A stretch of 64,000 nucleotides of DNA from Rhizomicrobium palustre (GCF_011761565.1 NZ_JAASRM010000001.1:1736139-1800138), one strand, 5' to 3'. Positions 45,782-55,535 are shown, numbered from the stretch's first letter. Numbers and translations are program-made. Notes: generated by a model from the sequence alone, not told the origin.

Positions 45782-45944
45782 CTACTTCTTCGTCGCCGGC
45801 GCGCCTGACAGCACTTCTTTCACCTTGGCGGCAAGCTGTTTCAGGCCAAAAGGCTTGGGCAGGAAGTGGAGGTCTTCGGCCTTCTCGTCATTGCGCCGGA
45901 AAGCTTCTTCGGCATAGCCCGACATGAAGATCACCTGCATATCG
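45782..45944 (-). repeat. 163-bp direct repeat, functional copy (end of cckA)
   Basis: This is the partner of 44615-44777, offset by 1,167 bp with one mismatch. Here it forms the true end of the cckA reading frame and its stop codon TAG (45782-45784). It could be the ancestral end or an end supplied by the incoming unit. Confidence 0.9.
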
Positions 45945-47887
45945 GGGCGGATGCGTTTGACCTGACGCACCAGGGTTGGGCCATCCATGTTCGGCATCAC
46001 CACGTCGGTGATCACGAGATGGATCGGCGCCTTGCCGTCCTTCACATGTTCCAGCGCTTCTTCGCCGCCGGAGGCCTCGATCACATTATAGCCGCGCATC
46101 CGAAGCGCCCGGGCCGCGAAGCTGCGCACCGCTTCTTCGTCTTCCACCAGCAGGATGGTGTCCTGGCCGGTGACATCGCGCGGCGCCGATTTTTCCTGTT
46201 CCTGCACCACCGTGACGGACTCGATGTGGTGTCGCGGCAGATAAACTCGGAAAGTCGTGCCGCGCCCCATCTCCGAATCCACCGTGATGAAGCCGCCCGA
46301 TTGCTTGACGATGCCATAAACGGTGGCGAGCCCCAGCCCCGTGCCCTGGCCGACCGGCTTGGTGGTGAAGAAGGGGTCGAAAATCTTGCCCAAAATTTCC
46401 TGCGGAATGCCGGTGCCGGTATCGGCGACATCGATGCGGACATATTCGCCCGCGGGCATGATGGCGGTGCCGAGCGCCGAGGCATTGGCCGTCGTTTCAT
46501 TGGCCGTGCGGATGGTCACCGTGCCGCCATTGGGCATGGCGTCGCGCGCATTAACGACGAGATTGATGATGGCGTTGGAAATCTGCGCCTCATCGGCATG
46601 CACCGGCCAAAGCTCGCTGCCATGCTCGAGTTTGAGGTCAATGCCTTCGCGCAAAAGGCGGCGCAGCATCAGGGCAAGCTCGCCCACCACATCGCGCACG
46701 GCCAGAACTTTCGGCTGCATGGTCTGCTTGCGGCTGAAGGCCAGCAGCTGGCCCACAAGGGTCGCGGCGCGCAAGGCGTTCTGATGGATTTCGTTGATCT
46801 CTTTGAAAGAGGGATCGCCTGCCTGATGGCGCATCAGCAAGAATTCGGAATTGCCGATGATGACGGTCAGAAGGTTGTTGAAGTCATGCGCCACCCCGCC
46901 GGCGAGCTGGCCGACGGCCTGCATCTTCTGGCTTTGGGCGAATTTGACTTCGAGCGCCTTCTGCTCAGAGACGTCGAGGAGATAAAGCACCGCCTTGCCG
47001 CCCGGCATGGGGCTGGCAAAGACTTCCGCCATCCGTTCGGTGCCGCCGCTGGCGCGCACTTCCACAGAGGCGAGGTTGGATTCGCCGCGCGCCGCCTTGG
47101 CGACCAGATCGAGCGCCCGGGGCCGGTCGCCCACTTCCACAAGCTCGCCCAAAGAACGGCCCGCCACCGCGGCGGCGAAGAAAGAGCGGAAAGCGGAATT
47201 TGCCTCGGTCAGGGTACCATCCGCATCGGCAAAGGCGATGCCCATCGGGGCGTCGCGGATGACATCGCCGGGGGCTTCAATGGGTTTCGCTTCGGCAGAA
47301 GGGGCCGGCACGGCGATGCCGGGGGCTGGGCTGGCGGTGCGGGCGCCGGGGGCAAGGCGCGGGGTGAACCACCACACCGAATGGGCATCCGCCATCGGGC
47401 GGACAGCGGCCACGATTTCGAGCCCCGGCGCGACCGGGAAAGTCTCTTCGCGGGGTTGGCCCTCGGCTGCGGCTTTGGTCAGGCGATAGAGCACAGCGGC
47501 AGAGGCTTCACCGGCCAGCGCCAATTCGGGCGGGGCGGCGGCATCGCCATCAGCACCTGCCATGCGCCGGTAGGTATCGTTGCACTCGGTCACCGCGCCA
47601 TCTTCGCCGGTAATGGCCCAGGCGACATTGGATTTGGCGGCGGCTTCCGCCAGACGGCGCACATCGGCTCCGGAAAGCCATTTTTTTTGCCACAGGCCAA
47701 AGAGCACCAAACTCGCCACTCCCCCGATGCCGAGAAGCAGGGCGGCGCCCGCCCATTGCGCGTCTTGCGGCGCGGCCACGGCCAATAAAGCAGCGGCAAA
47801 GGCCAGAACGGTGAACGCCACCGCAGCCCAGCGCCAATTGCCGCCCGGCACGCTCAGCGTAATGTCCTTCAAGCCGCCAACCGCCAT
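45782..47887 (-). CDS. cckA: cell-cycle hybrid histidine kinase CckA
   Basis: A 701-residue hybrid kinase/phosphatase that feeds phosphate through ChpT to CtrA. Two N-terminal helices (about 18-38 and 45-65) are followed by two PAS-like domains. The HisKA H-box is [19 protein letters not shown] with H334. The HATPase has [15 protein letters not shown] and DTGTGIP. The receiver has D628 in [12 protein letters not shown] and the ending [18 protein letters not shown], characteristic of CckA. The ATG at 47887 gives a size near Caulobacter CckA (691); an ATG at 47944 is possible. The extension of the frame beyond that is antisense to the SGNH gene. Confidence 0.94.
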   Translation of the reverse strand: MAVGGLKDITLSVPGGNWRWAAVAFTVLAFAAALLAVAAPQDAQWAGAALLLGIGGVASLVLFGLWQKKWLSGADVRRLAEAAAKSNVAWAITGEDGAVTECNDTYRRMAGADGDAAAPPELALAGEASAAVLYRLTKAAAEGQPREETFPVAPGLEIVAAVRPMADAHSVWWFTPRLAPGARTASPAPGIAVPAPSAEAKPIEAPGDVIRDAPMGIAFADADGTLTEANSAFRSFFAAAVAGRSLGELVEVGDRPRALDLVAKAARGESNLASVEVRASGGTERMAEVFASPMPGGKAVLYLLDVSEQKALEVKFAQSQKMQAVGQLAGGVAHDFNNLLTVIIGNSEFLLMRHQAGDPSFKEINEIHQNALRAATLVGQLLAFSRKQTMQPKVLAVRDVVGELALMLRRLLREGIDLKLEHGSELWPVHADEAQISNAIINLVVNARDAMPNGGTVTIRTANETTANASALGTAIMPAGEYVRIDVADTGTGIPQEILGKIFDPFFTTKPVGQGTGLGLATVYGIVKQSGGFITVDSEMGRGTTFRVYLPRHHIESVTVVQEQEKSAPRDVTGQDTILLVEDEEAVRSFAARALRMRGYNVIEASGGEEALEHVKDGKAPIHLVITDVVMPNMDGPTLVRQVKRIRPDMQVIFMSGYAEEAFRRNDEKAEDLHFLPKPFGLKQLAAKVKEVLSGAPATKK

Positions 47888-48046
47888 GTGATTCGAACCT
47901 CTTGCGACACTAGAACTTTTTTTCGCTCTTTCGAAAGTTACCATGGCCGGAGGCGGCTCGCGATTGCGCCTGGGCGCCCTCGGATTATAAGTCTGGTACC
48001 GATAACAGATACCGCGAAACAGCGGCCCCACGGGCGGAAGACAGAT

Positions 48047-49315
48047 ATGCGCAAGACCTTGGCTTTGATGCTTTTGACTGGAACGGCCCTGACCAGTGCG
48101 GTCGCTGCCGCGCCCAAAGCCCAAGAGCCCAAAGCCCAAGAGCAATGGGTCACGAGCTGGGCCACCTCTCAGATGATCGCCGTGGGCGACAATATCCTGC
48201 CCGCCGCCGATCTGACCGGTGCCACCTTGCGCCAGTCCGTGCGGCTTTCGACCGGCGGCAAGGCTTTCCGTCTGGTGCTGTCGAACGCTTTCGGGTCCGC
48301 GCCGCTGCATCTTCCTGCCGTCCATGTCGCCAAGTCCTTGCCGGGCGGCGGCATCGATCCTTCCAGCGACCACGTTTTGACCTTTGGCGGCCATGGCGAT
48401 GTCACCATCCCGGCAGGTGCGGCTTATGTCTCCGATCCGGTGGCGATGCCGGTTGGCCCGCTTTCCGATATCGCGATTTCCATCCGCTACGACGCGGCGC
48501 CTGCGATTGAGACCAGCCATCCCGGATCGCGCCAGACGTCTTATGTGCTCCCTGGCGACCACCTCTCCGATGCGGTGGTGACCGGGGCCAAGACGGTGGA
48601 CCACTGGTACCAGATCGACCGCATCGAGGTGCTCGCCCCCGCCAAAACCAAAGCCGTGGTGGCGCTGGGCGATTCCATCACCGATGGGCGCGGCTCGACC
48701 ACCAATGGCAATGACCGCTGGACCAATGTGATGGCCGCGGCCTTCCAGGCCCAGAATGCCACCCGCCATCTTGGCGTCTTGAATTCCGGTATTGGCGGCA
48801 ATTGTGTGCTCACCCAATGCCTTGGCCCGGCGGCGCTGGCACGGCTGGAGCGCGAGGTGTTTTCCCCGCCCGGCGTGGAGAGCGTGATCGTTTATGAAGG
48901 CGTTAATGACCTTGGCGGCCTTACCCGCGAAAAGCCCGCCACGCCCGAAGAGCATGCCGCGCTTGTCGCTCGCCTCATTTCCGGCTTCACCCAAATTGCG
49001 GAGCGCGCCCATGCCCATGGGCTGAAGGCCTATATCGCCACCATCCTGCCTTATGGCACCAATGCCTATTACCATCCTGATGCCGCCAACGAGGCGGATC
49101 GGGCGGCGGTGAATGGCTGGATCAAGAGCCAGAAACTCTTCGATGGGGTGATCGATTTCGACGCCGTGATGCGCGATCCGTCCCATCCCGCCAACCTCAA
49201 TCCGGCCTATGATACCGGCGATGGCTTGCATCCCAACGCTTCTGGCTATCAAGTCATGGGGACTTTCGCGGCCAAGGCTCTGGCGGCGAAGACGACGAAG
49301 GGCAAAACCAAATGA
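48047..49315 (+). CDS. secreted SGNH/GDSL hydrolase (esterase)
   Basis: A 422-residue exported esterase. The signal peptide is residues 1-22. An N-terminal beta domain (WVTSWATSQMIAVGDN) precedes the SGNH fold: block I VVALGDSITDGRGS (Ser), block II SGIGGN, block III YEGVNDLGG, block V GDGLHPNASGY (Asp-His). It probably deacylates carbohydrate or other esters. GGAAG precedes the ATG. It overlaps the next gene by 4 bp and is divergent from cckA. Confidence 0.88.
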   Translation: MRKTLALMLLTGTALTSAVAAAPKAQEPKAQEQWVTSWATSQMIAVGDNILPAADLTGATLRQSVRLSTGGKAFRLVLSNAFGSAPLHLPAVHVAKSLPGGGIDPSSDHVLTFGGHGDVTIPAGAAYVSDPVAMPVGPLSDIAISIRYDAAPAIETSHPGSRQTSYVLPGDHLSDAVVTGAKTVDHWYQIDRIEVLAPAKTKAVVALGDSITDGRGSTTNGNDRWTNVMAAAFQAQNATRHLGVLNSGIGGNCVLTQCLGPAALARLEREVFSPPGVESVIVYEGVNDLGGLTREKPATPEEHAALVARLISGFTQIAERAHAHGLKAYIATILPYGTNAYYHPDAANEADRAAVNGWIKSQKLFDGVIDFDAVMRDPSHPANLNPAYDTGDGLHPNASGYQVMGTFAAKALAAKTTKGKTK

Positions 49316-50217
49316 CGATCCGCGCGCTCGCTTTAGCCGCCGTCTTTTTATCGGGGGCTGCCATGGCCGAGCCGCGCGTCGTTCTGACCTTCGATGATCT
49401 GCCAGTGCATGGCGTTCTGCCCGCAGGCTTTACCCGCATGGGAATCGCCAAAGAGCTCACCGATGCCTTAACCGCGGGCGGCATTCCGCCGACGGTCGGC
49501 TTCGTCAATGGCGTGGGCGCGGTGAATGAGCCCGCCTCAGCACCGGTCCTGAAGCTGTGGGTGGAGAGCGGCAATTTCCTCGGCAATCACACCTGGAGCC
49601 ATCCCGGACTTTCCAATACCCCGACGGCGAGTTTCGAAACCAATACCAACCGCAACGAAGAGACGCTGCGCCAATATGCTGGTACCAGCGATTGGCATTG
49701 GTTCCGCTATCCCTTTGTCGACGAAGGCAAGGATGAAGCCCAGCGGGCGGAGTTCCGGGCGTTTCTCGCCAAATCCGGCTACAAGATCGGCACGGTCACG
49801 ACCGGGCTGAACGATTGGGACTACCCTAGCGTCTATGCCCGCTGCCTCGCCAAATCGGACGGCGCAGCGATCGCCAAGCTGGAAGCGATGTATCTTGCCC
49901 GCGCTGAAGAGGGGCTCGCCTATTCGCGCAAGCTTTCTGCCGCGCTTTATGGCCACGACATCCCCTACATCATGCTGCTGCATATCGGCTCGTTCCAGGC
50001 CCATATGCTGCCCAAGGTAATCGCGCGCTATAAGGAGCTGGGCGTCAGCTTCATCAGCCTGCAAGAAGCGATGACCGATCCGCATTACGCCGCTTACGCC
50101 GATCCCTCATTGCCCGCCCCGCCGCGCGGGCTTGAGCAAGCGCTCGCCGCCAAGAATATCCCCGTCCCGCAAGGCCCCGACAATCACATGGCTGAGCTCG
50201 AGGCGATGTGTAAGTAA
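49312..50217 (+). CDS. secreted polysaccharide deacetylase
   Basis: A 301-residue exported NodB-fold protein. The signal peptide is residues 1-19. VVLTFDDLPVHG supplies the catalytic Asp pair, and GNHTWSHPGLS the metal-binding His residues. WFRYPFVDEG is a further family block. It may remove acetyl groups from chitin, peptidoglycan or another glycan, and is translationally coupled to the esterase upstream (ATGA overlap), suggesting joint action on an acylated polysaccharide. Confidence 0.85.
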   Translation: MTIRALALAAVFLSGAAMAEPRVVLTFDDLPVHGVLPAGFTRMGIAKELTDALTAGGIPPTVGFVNGVGAVNEPASAPVLKLWVESGNFLGNHTWSHPGLSNTPTASFETNTNRNEETLRQYAGTSDWHWFRYPFVDEGKDEAQRAEFRAFLAKSGYKIGTVTTGLNDWDYPSVYARCLAKSDGAAIAKLEAMYLARAEEGLAYSRKLSAALYGHDIPYIMLLHIGSFQAHMLPKVIARYKELGVSFISLQEAMTDPHYAAYADPSLPAPPRGLEQALAAKNIPVPQGPDNHMAELEAMCK

Positions 50218-50447
50218 TCCCGCCGCTACGTATCCTGGCGCGAAGGCTTGTGTGCCACACGTCCGAACATATGGGCACGCGCATTAAGTCCGTGATTTCG
50301 CGGCCCCGTCTTGAACAGGGCCGTTGCGCTCTTATATCGCCCTAATCGAAGTGCTTTACTGCCGCCCGCCGCTGCGCTGCTGGAATGCGCCGGCCGCCCG
50401 CCTCGTGGTGATGTGCTCCCCATCCATCGCATCATGCGGAGAGATTC

Positions 50448-51125
50448 ATGAAAGTCCTGATCGTCCTGACATCGCACGACACGCTCGGCACCACCGGCAA
50501 AAAGACCGGCTTCTGGCTCGAGGAGTTTGCCGCTCCCTACTACACCTTCAAAGATGCGGGGGCTGAGATCACGCTGGCCTCTCCCAAAGGCGGCCAGCCG
50601 CCACTTGATCCCAAAAGCGATCTTCCCGACTTTCAAACCGAGCTGACGCATCGCTTTAAAGCCGATCCCGAAGCCCAGCGCGCACTCGCCAACACGGTGC
50701 TTTTGGAGGGTGTGAAGGCGGAAGATTTCGACACCGTGTTTTATCCCGGTGGCCACGGCCCGCTCTGGGATCTTGCCGAATCCGCCCAATCCATCGCGCT
50801 GATCGAGGCGTTTGAACGCTCCGGCAAGCCCATCGGATTTGTCTGCCACGCGCCGGGCGTGTTGCGCCTTGTGAAAGCGGCCAACGGCGCGCCTTTGGTT
50901 AAAGGGCGCAAAGTGACCGGTTTCACCAACAGCGAAGAGGCCGCGGTGGAATTGACCGATGTCGTGCCTTTCCTCATCGAAGACGAGTTCAAGTCTCTCG
51001 GCGGACTTTATGAAAAAGGCCCGGATTGGCAGCCTTATCTGGTGGAAGATGGAAAACTCATCACCGGCCAGAATCCGGCGAGCTCCGAAGCGGTCGCCAA
51101 AGCCTTGATCAAACAGCTTTCGTAA
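50448..51125 (+). CDS. DJ-1/PfpI family (type 1 amidotransferase-like) protein
   Basis: A 225-residue DJ-1/ThiJ-fold protein. The nucleophile elbow is PIGFVCHAPGVLR with C133. The oxyanion region is YPGGHGPLWDLA. The N-terminus is MKVLIVLTSHDTLGTTGKKT, typical of the Hsp31-like glyoxalase III/chaperone group. It may detoxify methylglyoxal or repair damaged proteins. GGAGAG precedes the ATG. It is 230 bp after the deacetylase and probably separate. Confidence 0.88.
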   Translation: MKVLIVLTSHDTLGTTGKKTGFWLEEFAAPYYTFKDAGAEITLASPKGGQPPLDPKSDLPDFQTELTHRFKADPEAQRALANTVLLEGVKAEDFDTVFYPGGHGPLWDLAESAQSIALIEAFERSGKPIGFVCHAPGVLRLVKAANGAPLVKGRKVTGFTNSEEAAVELTDVVPFLIEDEFKSLGGLYEKGPDWQPYLVEDGKLITGQNPASSEAVAKALIKQLS

Positions 51126-51155
51126 GCGCGGAAGGCGCGGGGTTTCCCACGCCTT

Positions 51156-52118
51156 TTATTTTAGCGCCTGCTTCAGCACTTTGCGGAAGAGGGCGCCGTC
51201 GGCTTTTTTGATCACGCGTGCATTCGCGGCTTTAGCCTTGCCGAGCGCCGGGTCGGCGACTTCTTGTTTGGGCACTTGCGCATGACTCACGCTGGAATAG
51301 GCGCGGGTCAGGCGTGAGGCGGTTTCGATTTCCACCAGGCAGTCTTCGCTTTCCTGCACAATGCCGGGCACCAGGGCGCAAGCAGTCGTGAGCGCGTCGG
51401 GATGCACCGTGCCGCCATGGCCGTAATGGGCCTGGCTGAAGGCGACCGCGGCCTCGTTGACCTTGGTGAAGAAGGCGGACTTTTCGCTGCCATAGCTCGC
51501 TACTTCGGCGAGATCGTCTTCGCCCATCCAGCTCGATTCCAAGGTCAGCGTCCAGGTCACGAGCGAGATGTTGAACCCGGCATTGAACACCATCGCGGCG
51601 GCTTCGGGATCGACATAGAAATTATATTCGGCGGCGGGCGTGACATTGCCGACGCCATTATCCGTGCCGCCCATGATCCAGAGATGTTTGAGGGCGCTCA
51701 CGATGCGCGGCTCCATGGCCGAGGCGACTGCGATATTGGTCAGGGGCGCCTGCGCGATGATGCTGATCTCGCCGGGGTTGGACATGATGAGGTCGATCAT
51801 CGCCTCCACCGCATGGCGTTTTTCGGGGCGCTGGCGGGTTTTGGCGTAGTGGGCGCCGCTCATGCCGTCTTCGCCGAAGACGTAAGCGGCATCGACATGA
51901 TCGCGCAAAAGCGGTTTGGGGCAGCCGGGATAAACCGGCACCTTGCCGCCAAGGCCCACAACATCCAGCGTTTTCAGCGCATTCTCGATTTGCTGGCTAA
52001 AAGCGATGTTACCATTGCAGATGGTGATGGCTTCGATGGTCACATCCGGCTGCGCGGCGGCGACCATAATAGAGAAACAATCATCGCCCGCCGTATCGGT
52101 ATCAATCAGAAGTCGCAT
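51156..52118 (-). CDS. inosine-uridine preferring nucleoside hydrolase
   Basis: A 320-residue IunH-fold enzyme that splits ribonucleosides into base and ribose. The calcium-binding signature is LLIDTDTAGDDCFSIMVA near the N-terminus. Other family blocks are ISIIAQAPLTNIAVA and AEYNFYVDPEAAAMVF. The ATG at 52118 is used; the TTG at 52124 is less likely. It could salvage nucleosides. It lies just beyond the flhB stop on the same strand. Confidence 0.9.
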   Translation of the reverse strand: MRLLIDTDTAGDDCFSIMVAAAQPDVTIEAITICNGNIAFSQQIENALKTLDVVGLGGKVPVYPGCPKPLLRDHVDAAYVFGEDGMSGAHYAKTRQRPEKRHAVEAMIDLIMSNPGEISIIAQAPLTNIAVASAMEPRIVSALKHLWIMGGTDNGVGNVTPAAEYNFYVDPEAAAMVFNAGFNISLVTWTLTLESSWMGEDDLAEVASYGSEKSAFFTKVNEAAVAFSQAHYGHGGTVHPDALTTACALVPGIVQESEDCLVEIETASRLTRAYSSVSHAQVPKQEVADPALGKAKAANARVIKKADGALFRKVLKQALK

Positions 52119-52185
52119 CGCCAAAGCCGTTATGTAACGCGGGCCGCACCCTGCCGCAGCAGGGCGGTGAAGGCAACGCCGGCGG

Positions 52186-53262
52186 CTAATTCGCCCTGAT
52201 TTTCCCGGTCAGCTTCATGACATAGGAGATGACCTGGGCCACGGCCTTATAATGGTCGGAGGGGATGGGGTCGTCCACCTCGATCGTGGCGTAGAGCGCG
52301 CGGGCGAGCGGCGGATTTTCCACAATGGGAACTTCATGCTGCTTGGCCACTTCGCGGATACGCAAGGCGAGCGCGTCGGTGCCCTTGGCGACGCAGACCG
52401 GCGCCTGGGTCTTGCCGGATTCATAGTACAGCGCCACCGCAAAATGGGTCGGGTTGGTGATGACCACGGTGGCTTTCGGCACGGCGGCGATCATGCGGCG
52501 CTTGGCTTTCTCCATCCGCATCTGTTTGAGCTTGCCTTTGACATGCGGATCGCCTTCGGTCTGTTTGAATTCTTCCTTGATCTCCTGCTTCGACATGCGG
52601 TTACGCTTCATGAACTGCATGTATTGGTAGAGATAGTCGACGCCTGCGATCAGCAGCATGGAGCAGAGTGTCGCCAGCATCACCTTGAAAAAAAGATGGC
52701 TCATATCGCCCGCCACCGCGCCCGGCGATTGAGTCAGGCTGGCTTCCACCAGCGCTCGCTCCGGCCAGACCTGAAACCAGATCGCGGCGCCGACAATGGC
52801 GATCTTGAGGATGCCCTTGATGATGTTCACCAAGCCCTCTTTACCGAACATGCGGCCAAATCCGCTGATCGGGTTCAGCTTGTTGAGGTTGGGCTTGAGC
52901 TTTTCAAAGCTGAAGGTCGGGCGATGCTGCAGGACGTTGGCGACAATGCCCGAGAGCATCATGAAGCCGAGCATGGGGCCGATGATGATCAAAAGCTTCA
53001 TCAGAAGCATGCCCATCAGGATCTTTAGCGAGGCGCCATCGGTGCCAATTTGATCGGGTTCGGCGATGAAGGTACGAAAGAGCTTGCTGAGCTCGATCGA
53101 GGCGTTTTGTGCGAACATCGCCACCGACAAAGTGCCGCCCAAAAGCAGGATCAGGGTCGTCACTTCGGCGCTTTGGATCACATCGCCATGTTCGCGCGCC
53201 TGATCTAACCGCTTCTGTGTCGGCTCTTCGGTTTGCTGTTCCTCGTCGCGATCATCGGCCAC
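52186..53262 (-). CDS. flhB: flagellar export protein FlhB
   Basis: A 358-residue FlhB. Four membrane helices in the first 220 residues precede a cytoplasmic domain with the autocleavage motif NPTH at N270 (VVITNPTHFAVALYY). Cleavage switches the export gate from rod/hook to filament substrates. The start is GTG at 53262 with AAGGA before it. It is the last gene of the flgBC-fliEQR-flhB operon, 11 bp after fliR. Confidence 0.95.
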   Translation of the reverse strand: MADDRDEEQQTEEPTQKRLDQAREHGDVIQSAEVTTLILLLGGTLSVAMFAQNASIELSKLFRTFIAEPDQIGTDGASLKILMGMLLMKLLIIIGPMLGFMMLSGIVANVLQHRPTFSFEKLKPNLNKLNPISGFGRMFGKEGLVNIIKGILKIAIVGAAIWFQVWPERALVEASLTQSPGAVAGDMSHLFFKVMLATLCSMLLIAGVDYLYQYMQFMKRNRMSKQEIKEEFKQTEGDPHVKGKLKQMRMEKAKRRMIAAVPKATVVITNPTHFAVALYYESGKTQAPVCVAKGTDALALRIREVAKQHEVPIVENPPLARALYATIEVDDPIPSDHYKAVAQVISYVMKLTGKIRAN

Positions 53263-53273
53263 GGCTTATTCCT

Positions 53274-54041
53274 TCAGAGAAACGCCGCCATTTGCTGGCC
53301 GTAGAAGTTGAGAAAGATGGTCATCATGGTGCCGATGATGAGGGTCAGCATCACGAAACCGACGAGAATGTTGAACGGCGTGGCGATGAAGAAGACCTGA
53401 AGCTGCGGCTGCATGCGGGCCAGAACGCCAAAGCCCGCATTGACCGCAAAGCCGAAGACGATAAAGGGCGCCGACAATTGAAAGCCGAGCGCGAAGGACC
53501 CGGAAACGAGCCGGATCGCAAGTTCGGCCATGTCGGCGGTGGGAAGCGCCGAGCCCGGCGGAATGAGATGATAAGAGCCCGCCACCGCGCCGATGGCGAG
53601 GTGATGCAGATTGGCCGAGAAGATCAGCACCACCGCAAGCATGGAGAGGAAGTTGCCGATCACTGCGCCCTGCTGGCCATGGCTGGTGGGGTCGAGGGAT
53701 TCGGCGAAGGAAAGCCCCATCTGGTTGGCGATCATGGAGCCGGCGATATTGATCGAGCTCATGATGATGCGCGCCAGTGTGCCGATCAGAACACCTGCGG
53801 TGACTTCCATGCCGATCATCACGGCCAGGGCGATCGCGGTTTTCGGGGCTGCGGCGGGATAGGCAGCAGAGACCGTCGGCGCCATCGCCATGGTCACGGC
53901 CAAGGCCAGCATCAGGCGCACGCGTGAGGGTACGTTGATGTCGCCGATGGGCGGAAGCAGCATCAGCATCGCGCCGCAGCGCGAAAATACGAGGAGATAG
54001 ACGAGCACCGCCCCGGACAACGCTGGCAGGGTGATGTGCAT
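53274..54041 (-). CDS. fliR: flagellar export protein FliR
   Basis: A 255-residue FliR of the flagellar type III export gate. About six helices are seen; FSRCGAMLMLLPPIG near residue 19 and the C-terminal VGFVMLTLIIGTMMTIFLNF are typical. It forms the export channel with FliP and FliQ. The ATG at 54041 is used. It lies 15 bp after fliQ. Confidence 0.93.
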   Translation of the reverse strand: MHITLPALSGAVLVYLLVFSRCGAMLMLLPPIGDINVPSRVRLMLALAVTMAMAPTVSAAYPAAAPKTAIALAVMIGMEVTAGVLIGTLARIIMSSINIAGSMIANQMGLSFAESLDPTSHGQQGAVIGNFLSMLAVVLIFSANLHHLAIGAVAGSYHLIPPGSALPTADMAELAIRLVSGSFALGFQLSAPFIVFGFAVNAGFGVLARMQPQLQVFFIATPFNILVGFVMLTLIIGTMMTIFLNFYGQQMAAFL

Positions 54042-54056
54042 CGTTAAGGTTACCTA

Positions 54057-54320
54057 TCAATAGGCCGCGATACGCTGCGTGATGTCGTTGAAGAGGCCGC
54101 TCATCGCCGAGCCGCAGAGCGGCAGCGAGATCAGCAGCACCACGAACACCGCAATGATCTTGGGCACGAAGGTAAGGGTGGCTTCCTGGATCTGGGTCAA
54201 GGCTTGCAACAAGCCGATGGCAAGGCCCACCACCAGCGCCGTCAACATGGTCGGCATGATGACCTGGAGCAGCACATAGATGGAGGAACGGGCAAAATCG
54301 ATGGCTTCTGGGCCGGACAT
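54057..54320 (-). CDS. fliQ: flagellar export protein FliQ
   Basis: An 87-residue FliQ with two helices. GLAIGLLQALTQIQEATLTF and PKIIAVFVVLLISLPLCG match the family. It builds the export gate with FliP and FliR. It lies 11 bp after fliE. Confidence 0.93.
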   Translation of the reverse strand: MSGPEAIDFARSSIYVLLQVIMPTMLTALVVGLAIGLLQALTQIQEATLTFVPKIIAVFVVLLISLPLCGSAMSGLFNDITQRIAAY

Positions 54321-54331
54321 GGCAAAGGACC

Positions 54332-54652
54332 TTAAATCGGCATGTTCATGATGGATTGATACGCGGCGACGACCTTGTCGCGCACCGCCACGACGGTATC
54401 GAGGGTGATCTCGGCCTGGTTCACGGCGTTGACCACATCGACGATATCGGCTTTGCCGGCGACGCCGGCGCCAGCCATTTTCTCGCCCTGCTTCATCGTG
54501 TCGATGGAGCTTTTGAGGGCGTCGGAAAGAAAATCGCCAAAGCCGCCGGCACCTGTTTGTGCGGCAGAAGCGACATCGCCAGCGCCCCCGACGGAGCCCA
54601 TCTTGGCAATGGACTGATAGGCGGCGGCAGCGGCAGCAGGAAGGACAGCCAT
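54332..54652 (-). CDS. fliE: flagellar hook-basal body protein FliE
   Basis: A 106-residue FliE that joins the MS ring to the rod. The N-terminus is Ala-rich. The C-terminal region DVVNAVNQAEITLDTVVAVR and DKVVAAYQSIMNMPI is the conserved family block. It is in the operon between flgC and fliQ, the usual position. Confidence 0.92.
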   Translation of the reverse strand: MAVLPAAAAAAYQSIAKMGSVGGAGDVASAAQTGAGGFGDFLSDALKSSIDTMKQGEKMAGAGVAGKADIVDVVNAVNQAEITLDTVVAVRDKVVAAYQSIMNMPI

Positions 54653-54699
54653 CTTGGGCTCCTCGTTTTAAGGATCGGCGCTCACTTCTTGAGCCGGGC

Positions 54700-55113
54700 T
54701 TACTTCTTCAAGAGATCGATCGTGCGCGACATCATCGCTTTGGTCGCATCCATCACCGACAGATCGGCTTCATAGGATTTTTGCGCCTCGCGCATGTCCA
54801 TCATTTCAATCAGGCTGTTGACGTTCGGCATCTTCACATAGCCTTTGGCGTCGGCTTGCGGATTGCCGGGATCGTATTGCAGGCGGAAATCGCTCTGATC
54901 GGCCATCGGCTTTCCGGCCTTGACCATGGTGGCGTTGAGCTCGCGGTCGAAATTTGTGGTGACCGTCGGGATCTTGCGGCGATAGGGATCGGCGCCGGGT
55001 GTGGCGGCCGCCGAATTCGCATTGGCGATGTTTTCGGCGATTGTCTTCATGCGCTCTGATTGCGCCTGAAGGCCGGATGCGGCCACCGCCATGGATGTGG
55101 TGAAATCCACCAT
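54700..55113 (-). CDS. flgC: flagellar proximal rod protein FlgC
   Basis: A 137-residue rod protein. The N-terminal FlaR-type motif SMAVAASGLQAQSERMKTIA and ENIANANSAA are conserved, as is the C-terminal YVKMPNVNSLIEMMDMREAQ. It polymerises with FlgB and FlgF in the proximal rod. It lies 11 bp after flgB. Confidence 0.94.
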   Translation of the reverse strand: MVDFTTSMAVAASGLQAQSERMKTIAENIANANSAAATPGADPYRRKIPTVTTNFDRELNATMVKAGKPMADQSDFRLQYDPGNPQADAKGYVKMPNVNSLIEMMDMREAQKSYEADLSVMDATKAMMSRTIDLLKK

Positions 55114-55124
55114 CGGTTAACTCC

Positions 55125-55535
55125 TTATCCGCCGCCTCTGCCAATGGCGGTCTTCATCATGCCGATCGCCTTGGCATAGATATTGGTTGCTGCCTGGTAT
55201 TGCGCCTGGGTGTCGGCGACCTTGATCATTTCGGATTCCAGCGAAACCGAATTGCCGTTGGGGGCCGCGGCGACATCGCGATGTTCTTCGACCTTGAACG
55301 CCGTGTTATCGCGATGCAGCGCGATATGGCGCGGATCAGTGACCATCAGACCCGAAGAGGAATTCTTCTGCGTCGAGCGCAGTGTTTCCTCGAAATTCAT
55401 CGGCTTGAGATCGCGCGCGTTATAACCGGGCACATCGGAGCTGGCGACGTTCTGCGCCAGAACCTCCTGGCGCTTGGAGAGCCAGGACATCCGGTTTTTC
55501 AGCATCGACATCAATGGAATGTCGTCAACTTGCAT
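55125..55535 (-). CDS. flgB: flagellar proximal rod protein FlgB
   Basis: A 136-residue FlgB, the first gene of the basal-body operon. The family pattern is MSWLSKRQEVLAQNVASSDV, then PGYNARDLKPMNFEETL; the C-terminus is AQYQAATNIYAKAIGMMKTA. Its promoter is in the fliO spacer that holds two CtrA boxes. Confidence 0.93.
   Translation of the reverse strand: MQVDDIPLMSMLKNRMSWLSKRQEVLAQNVASSDVPGYNARDLKPMNFEETLRSTQKNSSSGLMVTDPRHIALHRDNTAFKVEEHRDVAAAPNGNSVSLESEMIKVADTQAQYQAATNIYAKAIGMMKTAIGRGGG

Noticed and set aside
47888..49252. N-terminal extension of the cckA frame to 1,156 codons
   Set aside because: The extension is antisense to the SGNH hydrolase, which has a signal peptide and all catalytic blocks. 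CckA-like sequence starts at 47887.
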